Assembly (NCBI GenBank): GCA_014799485.1
Contig: JAAVHY010000036.1
Span: 21,124-85,123 of the forward strand
Length of the DNA: 64,000 nt
Source: Clostridiales bacterium
Lineage (GTDB): Bacteria > Bacillota_A > Clostridia > Oscillospirales > Oscillospiraceae
Reading direction: 5' to 3'
Positions 1-8,889 of this stretch are shown here, in pieces (the stretch's first letter is position 1; the number at the start of each line of letters is the position of its first letter). A model generated the notes under the pieces. That model saw only the letters and a program-made list of their open reading frames with translations, was not told the origin of the DNA and did no database searches. Both the position numbers and the translations under genes were made by a program.

Positions 1-129
1 CACCTCCACCGGGACCGCCCGGAGTGCTCCACCATGATGAAGTCTGAGGACAAGATGAAGGCCATCCTGCCCAACATGGTGAAGCGGGAGATCAAGATCA
101 AAAAGGCCGCCCGCAAGGCCAAAAAGTAA
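1..129 (+). CDS. C-terminal tail of an unidentified protein (partial)
   Basis: The reading frame is open from the left edge of the window to a TAA at 127-129, giving 42 residues of a protein whose start lies outside. The tail is very basic and lysine-rich (it ends in AARKAKK). Its stop lies three bases before the hypA start, so the two genes are probably co-transcribed and translationally coupled. Too little is visible to name the family; a role with hydrogenase or nickel would be a guess from the neighbour only. Confidence 0.6.
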   Translation, partial: HLHRDRPECSTMMKSEDKMKAILPNMVKREIKIKKAARKAKK

Positions 130-132
130 GCC

Positions 133-477
133 ATGCACGAACTGGGCATCGTGTTCCACATCATCAAGAGCGTGGAACAAGTGGCGGCGGACAACGAGCT
201 GGAAAAGGTAAACGCCGTGGTGCTGGAACTGGGGGAGGTGTCCGGGGTCATCCCGGACTACCTCACCGACTGCTGGAAGTGGGCGGCGGCGAAATCGGAA
301 CTGATGAGCGGCTCGGAGCTGAAGATCGAGACGCTGCCCGCCGTCACCCACTGCGACGGCTGCGGACGGGACTACCCCACCGTGGCTCACGGCAAGACCT
401 GCCCCCACTGCCAGAGCGGGAACACCTGGCTTTTGACCGGCAATGAGGTCAATATCAAGGAGATCGAGGCGTACTGA
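133..477 (+). CDS. hypA: Hydrogenase nickel-incorporation protein HypA
   Basis: This 114-residue protein has the HypA layout. It begins MHELGI, with the His2 and neighbouring acidic residue that bind nickel. A zinc ribbon follows near residues 74-93, formed by CDGCG and CPHCQ. HypA is the metallochaperone that, with HypB, delivers nickel to [NiFe]-hydrogenase large subunits in the cytoplasm. The length is typical. No ribosome binding site is obvious and the gene sits three bases after the upstream stop, suggesting coupled translation. No hydrogenase structural gene or hypB lies in this window, so its client must be elsewhere. Confidence 0.93.
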   Translation: MHELGIVFHIIKSVEQVAADNELEKVNAVVLELGEVSGVIPDYLTDCWKWAAAKSELMSGSELKIETLPAVTHCDGCGRDYPTVAHGKTCPHCQSGNTWLLTGNEVNIKEIEAY

Positions 478-563
478 CCAACCAACCTGTTTCCCCGGGT
501 CCGGGGGACCCATCATATAGAGAGAAAACGCGGGGCTGAGACCCCGCAAAGGAGGACAAAACA

Positions 564-1607
564 ATGTTATTTCAAGTTTATGGCGACGGCGCCGGCTGGC
601 AATTGCTGGGCTGGCTGCTGGTGTTCACGGGGCTGATCCTGGCCAACGAGTTTTCCCGCCGCAGCAAGCTGGGCGGCATCATCTGCTTCCTGGCCATCCC
701 CGCCGCGCTCACGGTGTACTTCATCGCCATCTACGTCTGTGCCGCCATGGGTATGGACTGGGCGCTGAACAACCAGACCTATACCAACATGAACAGCTGG
801 TTCCACTACGCCAAGCTGTACGCCGCCACGGCGGGCTGTATCGGCTTCATGATGATCAAATACAAGTGGAGCATCGGCAAGACCGAGTGGTTCAAGGTGT
901 TCCCCTTCGTCATCGTGGCCATCAACATCCTCATCGCCGTGGGCAGCGACTTCGAGTCCGGCATCAGGGGCCTGATCTCCCTGTCCCAGAACGGCGACCG
1001 CTGGTGGCTGTCCAGCGAGAACGTGTGGCTGTACGGCGGCTGGTGGAACTGGGTCAACGGCATCGCCGGCATCCTCAACATCTTCTGCATGACCGGCTGG
1101 TGGGGCATCTACAGATCCAAGAAGCACGACGACATGCTCTGGCCGGATATGACCATCCTGTTCATCGTGGCCTACGACCTGTGGAACTTCGAGTACACCT
1201 ACAACAACCTGCCCACCCACGCCTGGTACTGCGGCCTGGCCCTGCTGCTGGCCCCCACCTTCGCCAACGCCCTGTGGAACAAGGGCGGCTGGATCCAGAA
1301 CCGCGCCCACACCCTGGCCATGTGGTGTATGTTCGCCCAGGTGTTCCCCCTGTTCCTGGACAACAGCCGGTTCTCCGTCATCCCCGTGCTGTACACTGAC
1401 GGCGTGATGAACGCCGCCGTCCGTCCCACCGGCGCCGATCCCACCATGCAGGGCGTGGTGGCTGTGCTGGCCCTGGCGGCCAACGTGGTGGTGCTGGCCA
1501 TCATCATCAAGCGCTCCATCGAGCAGAAGAAGAACCCGTACAAGAACGAGATCTTCACCGATCAGAAGGACTTCCAGCTTGCCATGGCGCGAGCCGAGGG
1601 CAAGTGA
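564..1607 (+). CDS. Polytopic membrane protein, DUF5692-like
   Basis: A 347-residue integral membrane protein with about nine or ten hydrophobic segments and many aromatic residues, including several Trp-rich loops (for example near residues 147-165 and 186-189). I believe it matches the uncharacterised DUF5692 family, from memory of the family's appearance rather than a search. The start is preceded by AAGGAGG. A perfect 30-bp hairpin follows 40 bp downstream, so the gene is probably monocistronic or ends the hypA transcript. No enzymatic motif is visible. A transporter or membrane enzyme role is possible but not supported. Confidence 0.75.
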   Translation: MLFQVYGDGAGWQLLGWLLVFTGLILANEFSRRSKLGGIICFLAIPAALTVYFIAIYVCAAMGMDWALNNQTYTNMNSWFHYAKLYAATAGCIGFMMIKYKWSIGKTEWFKVFPFVIVAINILIAVGSDFESGIRGLISLSQNGDRWWLSSENVWLYGGWWNWVNGIAGILNIFCMTGWWGIYRSKKHDDMLWPDMTILFIVAYDLWNFEYTYNNLPTHAWYCGLALLLAPTFANALWNKGGWIQNRAHTLAMWCMFAQVFPLFLDNSRFSVIPVLYTDGVMNAAVRPTGADPTMQGVVAVLALAANVVVLAIIIKRSIEQKKNPYKNEIFTDQKDFQLAMARAEGK

Positions 1608-1647
1608 GCCTGACCCACCGCCTGGGGAAATAGTTTGGTCAGAAAAC

Positions 1648-1677
1648 GGCCGCCCGCGGAAGCTTCCGCGGGCGGCC
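1648..1677. terminator. Bidirectional rho-independent terminator
   Basis: A perfect 30-base palindrome (GGCCGCCCGCGG stem) is flanked by T-rich tracts on both strands: TGTTATT on plus and GTTTTCT on minus. It separates the plus-strand DUF5692 gene from the converging minus-strand amylosucrase gene and can serve both. Confidence 0.85.
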
Positions 1678-1726
1678 TGTTATTATGCGTATTCAATGCC
1701 TCCGGGCGCCCTTTCGGGGGGCGCCG

Positions 1727-3601
1727 TCAATCAGCGGCGGCGTCAGGCCGGTCCGGCCCGGTCTCCTGCCCCATATAGCAGAAGCCATAGGCCGGCAGGA
1801 CAAGCTCTTGCAGCGTCTGTGTCCCGCCCGTGAGCAGATCGGTAAATTCCCCGCCGTCATAGGGGAAGTCCACCGTTTTCTCCTCCCCGGTGAAGTTGAA
1901 CGCACCGATGATCTTTTGGCCGCCGAAGTACCGTCCAATGGCCAGCACGCCATCGTCCCCGGTGTCCAGCGTCCACACGTCCGCCGCCGCCGAGAAAGCG
2001 GGGTTGTCCTTGCGGAGCTTCCCCAGGGCGTTCAGCCCCTGGAACACCCGGCCCTCTGGGGTGGACTGGTCGTCCGCGTGCCCCGCCAGCTCCCAGCGCA
2101 TTTTCCCCCGGTGGAGGTAACGGCTGTCCTCGGCCTTGTTGGGGTCGTCTTTGTAGCTGTAGTCGTTCACCTGGGCGATCTCGTCCCCGCTGTACAGCAG
2201 GGGGATACCGGTCTGCATGAACATCATGGCGTGGAGGGTCAGGTCGAACCGCACCGCCCGCTCCATGGCCCCGGCGTCCTGCTCAAACCCCGCCTTCTCG
2301 ATGCCGCACAGGCTGGCGGTGGTGCCGCATTGGCGGGCATCGCCGCTGGCGGGGTCGTCGTTGTACAGCTCCCCCCGGCTGACGCTGCCCTCCACATGGC
2401 CCTGGAACCAGTCGCTGAGGAACTTTTTATGGGGCACCTCAGAAATCCCCCATTGCTTCAGCGTGTCGTAGTCCAGTCCCCAGCCGATGTCGTCGTGGCA
2501 GCGCAGGTAGTTGAGGAACACGTACTGCTTGGGCAGGGCGTTGACGATATCCAGCTGCCTGCGCAGCAGCCGGGTGTCCCGGGTGGCCACGGTGTGCCAG
2601 GTGGTGCACATGGTGGTGACGTTGTAGAGCAAGTGGCACTCCGGCTTTTCCACCGTGCCGAAATAGGGCACCACCTTGACGGGCTCCATCACCACCTCGC
2701 CCAGCAGGATGACGCTGGGGCAGACGATCTCGCCGATTATGCGCATCATCCGCACGATGGTGTGGACCTGGGGCAGATTGCGGCAGTCGGTGCCCAGCTC
2801 CTTCCAGATGTAGGGCACCGCGTCGATGCGGATCATGTCCATGCCCTTGTTGGCCAGGAACAGGAAATTGTACATCATCTCGTTGAACACCCGGGGGTTG
2901 CGGTAGTTCAGATCCCACTGGTAGGGGTAGAAGGAGGTCATGACGTAGTGGCCGCAGTCGTCAAGCCAGGTGAAGTTCCCCGGCGCGGTGGTGGGGAACA
3001 CCTGGGGCACGGTCTTTTCGTACTCCTGGGGAATGGCCGGGTCGGCAAAAAAGAAGTAGCGGCTCATATACTCCCCGTCCCCGGCACGGGCCTTTTTCGC
3101 CCACTCGTGGTCCTGGCTGGTGTGGTTCATCACGAAGTCCATGCACACGTTGACGCCCTTCTTGTGGCAGGCGGCGGTGAGCTTTTCCAAATCGTCCATG
3201 GTGCCCAGATCGGGCCGCACCGCCCGGAAATCCGCCACGGCGTAGCCGCCGTCGCTCCGGTCGGGGACGGTGTCCAGGAAGGGCATGAGGTGGATGAGGT
3301 TCACGCCGGTCTTCTCAATATACGACAGCTTTTTGCGCACGCCGTCCAAGTTCCCGGCAAAGTTGTCGATGTACAGCATCATGCCCGTCAGGCCGCTGGA
3401 CTTGTACCACTCAGGATCGGCTTCCCGCTGGATGTCCCGCTTTTTCAGCGGGTTGGGGCGCTCGTCCGCGAAGCGGCGCAGTTGGTTGCACAGCTCTGCG
3501 AACATGGCGTCGCTGCCATACAGCTCCATATACAGCCAGCGCAGCTCGTCCAGATGCCGGGCCAGACGGTTCTGGAACAGGGCCTCTTCCTTTTTTGTCA
3601 T
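1727..3601 (-). CDS. Amylosucrase-type GH13 glucosyltransferase
   Basis: This 624-residue protein has the amylosucrase architecture: a helical N-terminal region (about 1-75), a GH13 TIM barrel with long insertions, and a C-terminal beta domain. The conserved GH13 blocks are present: DFVMNH near 155-160, RIDAV with the nucleophile Asp about 260, LGEV with the acid/base Glu about 302, and CHDDIGWG with the transition-state Asp about 370. Amylosucrase (GH13_4) uses sucrose to build alpha-1,4-glucan and releases fructose. Sucrose phosphorylase or sucrose hydrolase activity in the same subfamily cannot be excluded. No sucrose transporter or invertase is adjacent. The ATG is preceded by GAGAGGTG. 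Confidence 0.85.
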   Translation of the reverse strand: MTKKEEALFQNRLARHLDELRWLYMELYGSDAMFAELCNQLRRFADERPNPLKKRDIQREADPEWYKSSGLTGMMLYIDNFAGNLDGVRKKLSYIEKTGVNLIHLMPFLDTVPDRSDGGYAVADFRAVRPDLGTMDDLEKLTAACHKKGVNVCMDFVMNHTSQDHEWAKKARAGDGEYMSRYFFFADPAIPQEYEKTVPQVFPTTAPGNFTWLDDCGHYVMTSFYPYQWDLNYRNPRVFNEMMYNFLFLANKGMDMIRIDAVPYIWKELGTDCRNLPQVHTIVRMMRIIGEIVCPSVILLGEVVMEPVKVVPYFGTVEKPECHLLYNVTTMCTTWHTVATRDTRLLRRQLDIVNALPKQYVFLNYLRCHDDIGWGLDYDTLKQWGISEVPHKKFLSDWFQGHVEGSVSRGELYNDDPASGDARQCGTTASLCGIEKAGFEQDAGAMERAVRFDLTLHAMMFMQTGIPLLYSGDEIAQVNDYSYKDDPNKAEDSRYLHRGKMRWELAGHADDQSTPEGRVFQGLNALGKLRKDNPAFSAAADVWTLDTGDDGVLAIGRYFGGQKIIGAFNFTGEEKTVDFPYDGGEFTDLLTGGTQTLQELVLPAYGFCYMGQETGPDRPDAAAD

Positions 3602-3697
3602 AGGTCACACCTCTCGTTCCGTTTTTGGGTCATCGCGCTCCCAAGCAGTATTATGCCACAGTGAAATTCAAAAGTACACACGGCTTGCCGCGGCCGC

Positions 3698-5488
3698 TCA
3701 CCCGAACTGGCTGGCATACAGCTTATAATAGAACCCCTTGCGCGCCATAAGCTCCTCGTGGGCGCCCTGCTCCACCACGTCGCCGTGGTCCACCACCAGG
3801 ATGTGGTCGGCGTTCTGGATGGTGGACAGCCGGTGGGCGATGACGAAGCAGGTCTTGCCCGCCATGAGGGAGCGGATGGCCTTCTGCACCTGCCGCTCGG
3901 TGTTGGTGTCCACGTTGGAGGTGGCTTCGTCCAGGATGAGCATATGGGTGTCGTACAGCATGGCCCGGGCGATGGTGAGCAGCTGCTTCTGCCCTTTGGA
4001 GATGTTGCCGCCGTCCTCGCTGATGACGGTGTGGTAGCCCTGGGGCAGCCGCATGATGTAGCTGTGGATGCGGGCGGCCTTGGCGGCGGCCACCACCTCT
4101 TCCATGGTGGCGTCCTCTTTGCCGTAGGCGATGTTGTCGAAAATGGTCCCACGGAACACCCAGGTGTCCTGGAGCACCATGGCGTAGCTCCGGCGCAGGG
4201 AGTCCATGGTGTAGGCCCGGTTTTCCGCCCCGTCCACGTAGATGCAGCCCTCATCCGGGTCGTAGAACCGCATGAGCAGGTTGATGATGGTGGTCTTGCC
4301 CGCCCCGGTGGGGCCTACGATGGCCACCGTCTGGCCGGGCTTCGCCTCGAAGTCCAGGTGGTGGAGGATCGTGCGGCCCGGGTCGTAGCCGAAGCTCACA
4401 TCTTCCCCCCGGACATGGCCCCGGCAGCTTTCCAGCTCCGCCGCGCCGTAGATGTCCTTGACCTCCTCCGGCTCGTCCAGCAGGCGGAACACCCGCTCGG
4501 AGGCGGCCAGGGCGGAAAATATCTCGTTGACAATGTTGGAGATCTCGTTGATGGGGCCGGAGAACTTCCGGGAATAGAGCACAAAGGAGGAGATCTGCTC
4601 CAGCCCCACCACCCCCAGCATATAGAGGATGGCGCCGCCGGTGCCGATGGCGGCCAGGCCGAAGTTGGAGATCATGCCCACGGTGGGGCCCATGGCCATG
4701 CCCATGCCGTCCGCGTTCCGATACGCCTCGGCGGCGTTTCGGTTGATCTTGCTGAAATCCTCGCACACCCGGTCCTCCTGGGCGTAGGCCAGGATGGTGC
4801 GCTGGCCGGTGAACATCTCCTCGGCGAAGCCGTTCATCTCGCCGTAGGCCGCGCTGCGCTTTGCGTAAAGCGGCCTTGTCTTTTTGCTCATGAACCGGGT
4901 GAACAGGATGGAGGCGGGGATGGTGGCCGCCATGCACAGCACCAGGGGCGGCGAGATGACGCACATCATGGCGAAGCTGCCCGCCACCGTCACAGTGCTG
5001 GTGAGGATCTGGATCACGTCGGTGGACAGGCTGGTACACACCACGTCCACGTCATAACTCACCCGGCTGATGATGTCGCCGGCCTGGTGCCGGTCAAAGT
5101 AGCCCACCGGCAGGGTCATCAGCTTGTCGAACACGTCCCGGCGCATATTCCGGGCCACCCGGCGGCCCACCCGCATCATGCCGATGCTCACCAGGAAGCT
5201 CATCACGCTGCCCCCCGCGTAACAGGCCAGCATGAGCAGGGCGTAATGGAGCACCGCGTCCATATCCACGTGCCCGGGGCCCAGCTGCCAGCCCTCCTCC
5301 ACCACGCCGATGGCCTTCCCGGCAAACCGGGGGCCCAGCAGGTTGCCGGTGTTGCTCAGCAAGGTGCAGGCCAGGAACAGCAGCACCCACCAGCGGTATG
5401 TCATCAAATATTGCAGGATGCGCCGCAGCGCGCCCTTTGCGTCCCGGGGTTTGGCCTTCACGCCGCCCCGGTCTCCCGGTCCGGGCAT
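3698..5488 (-). CDS. ABC exporter half-transporter (subunit with canonical catalytic residues)
   Basis: A 596-residue type IV ABC exporter subunit with a six-helix transmembrane domain (about 25-325) and a C-terminal nucleotide-binding domain. Walker A is GPTGAGKTT (about 392-400), Walker B ends LILDE with the catalytic Glu about 521, and the H-loop is IAHRLS. The signature is ISKGQ instead of LSGGQ. It lies 16 bp downstream of a second exporter gene. The two have complementary defects, as expected for heterodimeric exporters of the TM287/288 or BmrCD type, which pump lipophilic drugs, peptides or lipids. The start is preceded by AAAGGGGGG. Substrate unknown. Confidence 0.92.
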   Translation of the reverse strand: MPGPGDRGGVKAKPRDAKGALRRILQYLMTYRWWVLLFLACTLLSNTGNLLGPRFAGKAIGVVEEGWQLGPGHVDMDAVLHYALLMLACYAGGSVMSFLVSIGMMRVGRRVARNMRRDVFDKLMTLPVGYFDRHQAGDIISRVSYDVDVVCTSLSTDVIQILTSTVTVAGSFAMMCVISPPLVLCMAATIPASILFTRFMSKKTRPLYAKRSAAYGEMNGFAEEMFTGQRTILAYAQEDRVCEDFSKINRNAAEAYRNADGMGMAMGPTVGMISNFGLAAIGTGGAILYMLGVVGLEQISSFVLYSRKFSGPINEISNIVNEIFSALAASERVFRLLDEPEEVKDIYGAAELESCRGHVRGEDVSFGYDPGRTILHHLDFEAKPGQTVAIVGPTGAGKTTIINLLMRFYDPDEGCIYVDGAENRAYTMDSLRRSYAMVLQDTWVFRGTIFDNIAYGKEDATMEEVVAAAKAARIHSYIMRLPQGYHTVISEDGGNISKGQKQLLTIARAMLYDTHMLILDEATSNVDTNTERQVQKAIRSLMAGKTCFVIAHRLSTIQNADHILVVDHGDVVEQGAHEELMARKGFYYKLYASQFG

Positions 5489-5504
5489 ACGCGGTCCCCC
5501 CTTT

Positions 5505-7259
5505 CTAAGCCATCTCGCCCATCTGGACCTGATAGGTCTCCCGATAGGCGGGGCAGGTTTCCATCAATTCCTCGTGGGTGCCATAGCCCACGCACTTCCC
5601 GTTGTCCATCACCAGGATGTGGGTCATGCCCATGATGGAGCTGACCCGCTGGGCGATCATGATGAGGGTGGAATCCCCGTGGCGCTCCCGGATGGCCCGG
5701 CGCATGGCCGCGTCGGTGGCGTAGTCCAGGGCGGAGGAACTGTCGTCCAGCACCAGGACCTCCGGCCCCGCCGCCAGGGCCCGGGCCACCAGCAGCCGCT
5801 GCTTCTGCCCGCCGGACAGGTTGGCCCCGCGGATTTCCGCCTGATGCTCGGCCCCGTCCTCCAAAGCGTCGATGTACTCCGCCGCCATGGCGTCCTCGAT
5901 GGCGGCGCGGAAAGCGGTATCATCTATGTCCCGGCCAAAGCGCACGTTCTCCCGGAGGGTGTCCTGGAACACCATGTCGTTCTGGAAGCACACCCCGAAT
6001 TTCCGGCGCAGCTCGTCCTTTTCGTAGGTGCGCACGTCCCTGCCGTCCACAAAGACCCCGCCGTCCCGCACATCGTAAAACCGCATGAGCAGGGAGATGA
6101 TGGTGCTCTTGCCGCAGCCGGTGGGGCCGATGATGCCCAGGCTCTCCCCCCGTTTCAGGGCAAAGCTGATGTCGGCGAGGGCCTTTTCCCGCTCCTCCCC
6201 GGCAAAGCCGGCGCAGCCTGACTCCCCTTCCCCATAGCTGAAATTCACGTGCTCGAAGCGGATGAACCCGTCCCCGCCGGGAGTGCGGGCCTCGGCCGCG
6301 GGCAGCACGCGCTGGTCGATCTCGGTCTGAAGGACCTGGTCGATGCGGTCGGCGCTGGCCCCGGCCTTACTCATGGTCATAAAAATGCGGGACAGGCCCA
6401 TGACCCCCATGGTGATCATGTTGAAGTAGGTGAGGAAGGCCAGGATGACCCCCGGCTCCATCACCCCGGCATTCACCCGCCGCGCCCCCAGCAGCACCAC
6501 CAGGGTGAGCCCCCCGTTGAGGCAAAGCTGCATAAAAGGGGATGGGATCGCCATCACCGTGCCGGCGGCAATGTCGCTGTCCGTCATGTCCCGGTTGGCC
6601 TGGGCAAAGCGGCGCTTTTCATACTCCGTTTTGGACAGGGCCTTCACCACCCGGATGCCGGTGATGTTCTCCCGCATGACCCGCACCACCACGTCCAGCC
6701 GCCGCTGTACCTGGTTATACATGGGCAGCCCCTTGGCTGACACCGCGAACACCACAAGGATCAGCACCGGCAGCATGGCCACCAGGATCATGGCCAGGGA
6801 GGCGTCCATAGCCAGGGAGACGCACACGCCGCCGATGAGCAGCATGGGGGCCCGGACGCACAGGGTCTGGAACTGCTGCACCGCCGACTGGACGTTGTAG
6901 CTGTCGCTGGTCATCCGGCTGATGAGGGAGGGCAGGCCGAAGGCGTCGAACTGGCTGCCGGACAGGTTGGCGGTCTTTTGGAACAGCTCCTGGCGGACAT
7001 CGTAGCTCACCCGGTGGGCGTTTTCCACGGCCCGGCGGTTGGCCGTCACGTTGAGCTGGCGGCACAGGATGGCGGCGGCGAACATCGCCAGCCCCCACTG
7101 TACAGCCAGGCGCAGGTCGCCCAGCGGGGCCACATCATCGATGATGTGCTCCAGGATATAGGGCAGCATCAGCTCGGTGACGGTGGCCGCCAGTTTGATG
7201 AGGACGCACACGAGCACGGCCTTTTTGTACCGGCCCATAGCCCTGGCGATCAGCCCCAT
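5505..7259 (-). CDS. ABC exporter half-transporter (subunit with degenerate catalytic site)
   Basis: A 584-residue partner of the downstream exporter gene with the same TMD-NBD order. Walker A is GPTGCGKST (about 379-387) and the signature is a canonical LSGGQ (about 481-485). However, the Walker B catalytic Glu is replaced by Asp (VLVLDD, about 506) and the H-loop His is replaced by Gln (IAQRVS, about 537). This subunit therefore supplies the non-hydrolysing ATP site of the heterodimer while lending its good signature to the partner. It is the first gene of a two-gene operon with a TTGACA-type promoter at 7307-7336 and a strong ribosome binding site (AGGAGGGGAC). Confidence 0.92.
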   Translation of the reverse strand: MGLIARAMGRYKKAVLVCVLIKLAATVTELMLPYILEHIIDDVAPLGDLRLAVQWGLAMFAAAILCRQLNVTANRRAVENAHRVSYDVRQELFQKTANLSGSQFDAFGLPSLISRMTSDSYNVQSAVQQFQTLCVRAPMLLIGGVCVSLAMDASLAMILVAMLPVLILVVFAVSAKGLPMYNQVQRRLDVVVRVMRENITGIRVVKALSKTEYEKRRFAQANRDMTDSDIAAGTVMAIPSPFMQLCLNGGLTLVVLLGARRVNAGVMEPGVILAFLTYFNMITMGVMGLSRIFMTMSKAGASADRIDQVLQTEIDQRVLPAAEARTPGGDGFIRFEHVNFSYGEGESGCAGFAGEEREKALADISFALKRGESLGIIGPTGCGKSTIISLLMRFYDVRDGGVFVDGRDVRTYEKDELRRKFGVCFQNDMVFQDTLRENVRFGRDIDDTAFRAAIEDAMAAEYIDALEDGAEHQAEIRGANLSGGQKQRLLVARALAAGPEVLVLDDSSSALDYATDAAMRRAIRERHGDSTLIMIAQRVSSIMGMTHILVMDNGKCVGYGTHEELMETCPAYRETYQVQMGEMA

Positions 7260-7306
7260 AGGCGTCCCCTCCTTTTCTTTTCCATAAAATTTCTCTGTAT
7301 CGTTAT

Positions 7307-7336
7307 AGTTTATCAGCTACTGTCCTAAAATGTCAA
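7307..7336 (-). promoter_or_regulatory. Predicted sigma-A promoter of the ABC exporter operon
   Basis: Read on the minus strand, TTGACA (7331-7336) is followed after 18 bp by TAAACT (7307-7312), about 50 bp upstream of the ABC gene start. The -35 is perfect and the -10 is weak. Confidence 0.5.
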
Positions 7337-7390
7337 GGCGTTTCGGCGGCTTTCCGCAGCTGGGATATTTACGGCGATTTCAAACAAAAA

Positions 7391-7437
7391 CAGGGACGGA
7401 AATCTTGATACGCCTTGTATCAAAATTTCCGTCCCTG
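7391..7437 (-). terminator. Terminator downstream of tRNA-Leu
   Basis: A long hairpin with the stem CAGGGACGGAAAT is followed on the minus strand by TTTTTGTTTG. It begins three bases after the encoded CCA of the tRNA, so it ends the tRNA transcript and may also act on lysA read-through. Confidence 0.85.
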
Positions 7438-7439
7438 CA

Positions 7440-7524
7440 TGGTGCGCCTGAAGGGACTCGAACCCACACGCGTTTCCGCACGAGAACCTAAATCTCGCAT
7501 GTCTACCAATTCCATCACAGGCGC
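7440..7524 (-). tRNA. tRNA-Leu (UAG)
   Basis: An 85-nt tRNA with a GCGCCTG/CAGGCGC acceptor stem, discriminator A and encoded CCA. The seven-base anticodon loop TTTAGGT is closed by CGAGA/TCTCG, so the anticodon is UAG (reads CUN). The long variable arm is as expected for Leu. It lies 40 bp after lysA on the same strand. Confidence 0.95.
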
Positions 7525-7564
7525 ATATGGGCGGCGGGATGATCCCACCGCCGTTTTTGTCCGC

Positions 7565-8821
7565 CTACCACACCAGGGTGGCGAAATAATCATCCGGCGT
7601 CTCCGCCCGGCGCATCAGCTCCACCGAGCCGTCCTCCCGGAGCAGCAGCTCCGCTGAGCGCAGCTTCCCGTTGTAGTTGTAGCCCATGGAGAAGCCGTGG
7701 GCCCCGGTGTCATGAACGGCCAGGATATCGCCCATTTCGATTTCCGGCAGCGCCCGGTCGATGGCAAACTTATCGCTGTTCTCGCAAAGGGAACCGACTA
7801 CATCGTATGTGTGATCGCAGGGCGCGTCCTCCTTGCCCAGCACCGTGATGTGGTGGTAGGCCCCATAGACGGCGGGCCGCATCAGGTTGGCCGCGCAGGC
7901 GTCCACGCCGATATACTCCTTGTAGATGTGCTTTTCGTGGACAGCGGTGGCGACCAGGTGGCCGAAGGGGGCCAGCATAAACCGGCCCAGCTCGGTGAAG
8001 ATGGCCACGTCCCCCATCCCGGCGGGGACTAAAATCTCCTCGTAGGCGCGGCGCACACCCTCGCCGATCACCGCGATGTCGTTGGCGGGCTGCTCCGGAC
8101 GGTAGGGGATGCCCACGCCGCCGGACAGGTTGATGAACGCCACATGGCAGCCCGTCTCCTTCGCCACGTCGGCGGCAGTCTGGAACAGCAGCCGGGCCAG
8201 GGCGGGATAGTACTCGTTGGAGATGGTGTTGGAGGCCAGGAAGGCGTGGATGCCGAAGTGCTTGGCACCCAGTTCTTTCAAACGTGTGAACGCTTGGGCC
8301 AGCTGGGGTCGGGTCATGCCGTACTTGGCCTGACCCGGGTTGTCCATCACCTGGAAGCCCTCTTTGCTCTCCCCCAGGGTAAACACCCCGCCGGGGTTGA
8401 AGCGGCAGCACACCGTCTCAGGCACACGGCCCAGGGTGTTATAAAGGAAATCCACATGGGTCAGGTCGTCCAGGTTGATGTTGGCCCCCAGCCGCGCGGC
8501 CAGCTCGAACTCCTCTGCCGGGGTCTCGTTGGAGGAAAACATGATCTCACCGCCGGAAAACCCGCACTTCTCCGACATCATCAGCTCGGTGAGGGAGGAG
8601 CAGTCCACGCCGCACCCCTCCTCCCGCAGCAGCTTGAGGATGCCGGGGGTGGGGGTGGCTTTGACCGCGAAATATTCCTTAAACCCCGGGTTCCAGGCGA
8701 AAGCGGCCTTCAGCGCCCGGGCGTTTTCCCGGATGCCCCGCTCGTCGTAGATGTGGAAGGGGGTGGGATAGGTCTTTATAATCTCCCGGGCCTGGGCCAG
8801 GGTGAGGAACGGCTTTTTCAT
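7565..8821 (-). CDS. lysA: Diaminopimelate decarboxylase
   Basis: A 418-residue fold-III PLP enzyme that converts meso-diaminopimelate to lysine, the last step of lysine biosynthesis. Visible features are the PLP lysine in YFAVKAT (about 54), the glycine-rich phosphate loop LSGGVGIPY (about 235), and the C-terminal active-site segment with CENSDKFA and the dimer-interface Tyr region. The length is typical. Other PLP decarboxylases of the family (ornithine/arginine type) are less likely. A good promoter (TTGACA-17-TATGAT) overlaps the end of the upstream XRE gene, so lysA is transcribed independently. The leader has a CTCTGTG/CACAGAG hairpin with AAGGAG in its loop. Confidence 0.88.
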   Translation of the reverse strand: MKKPFLTLAQAREIIKTYPTPFHIYDERGIRENARALKAAFAWNPGFKEYFAVKATPTPGILKLLREEGCGVDCSSLTELMMSEKCGFSGGEIMFSSNETPAEEFELAARLGANINLDDLTHVDFLYNTLGRVPETVCCRFNPGGVFTLGESKEGFQVMDNPGQAKYGMTRPQLAQAFTRLKELGAKHFGIHAFLASNTISNEYYPALARLLFQTAADVAKETGCHVAFINLSGGVGIPYRPEQPANDIAVIGEGVRRAYEEILVPAGMGDVAIFTELGRFMLAPFGHLVATAVHEKHIYKEYIGVDACAANLMRPAVYGAYHHITVLGKEDAPCDHTYDVVGSLCENSDKFAIDRALPEIEMGDILAVHDTGAHGFSMGYNYNGKLRSAELLLREDGSVELMRRAETPDDYFATLVW

Positions 8822-8860
8822 CTCTCTGTGTCTCCTTAGGATGGTGAATTCACAGAGGGT

Positions 8861-8889
8861 ATCATATAAGATTTTCTGCCCGTTGTCAA
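8861..8889 (-). promoter_or_regulatory. Predicted sigma-A promoter of lysA
   Basis: On the minus strand TTGACA (8884-8889) and TATGAT (8861-8866) are separated by 17 bp, 40 bp upstream of the lysA ATG. The -35 overlaps the stop codon of the upstream XRE gene. Confidence 0.75.

Noticed and set aside
1685..3664. Long plus-strand ORF antisense to amylosucrase
   Set aside because: GC-rich third positions of the real gene open the opposite frame; the product is low-complexity and has no ribosome binding site.
3758..5635. Long plus-strand ORF opposite the ABC exporter genes
   Set aside because: It spans two genuine genes in antisense with a His/Gly/Val-rich composition typical of shadow frames.
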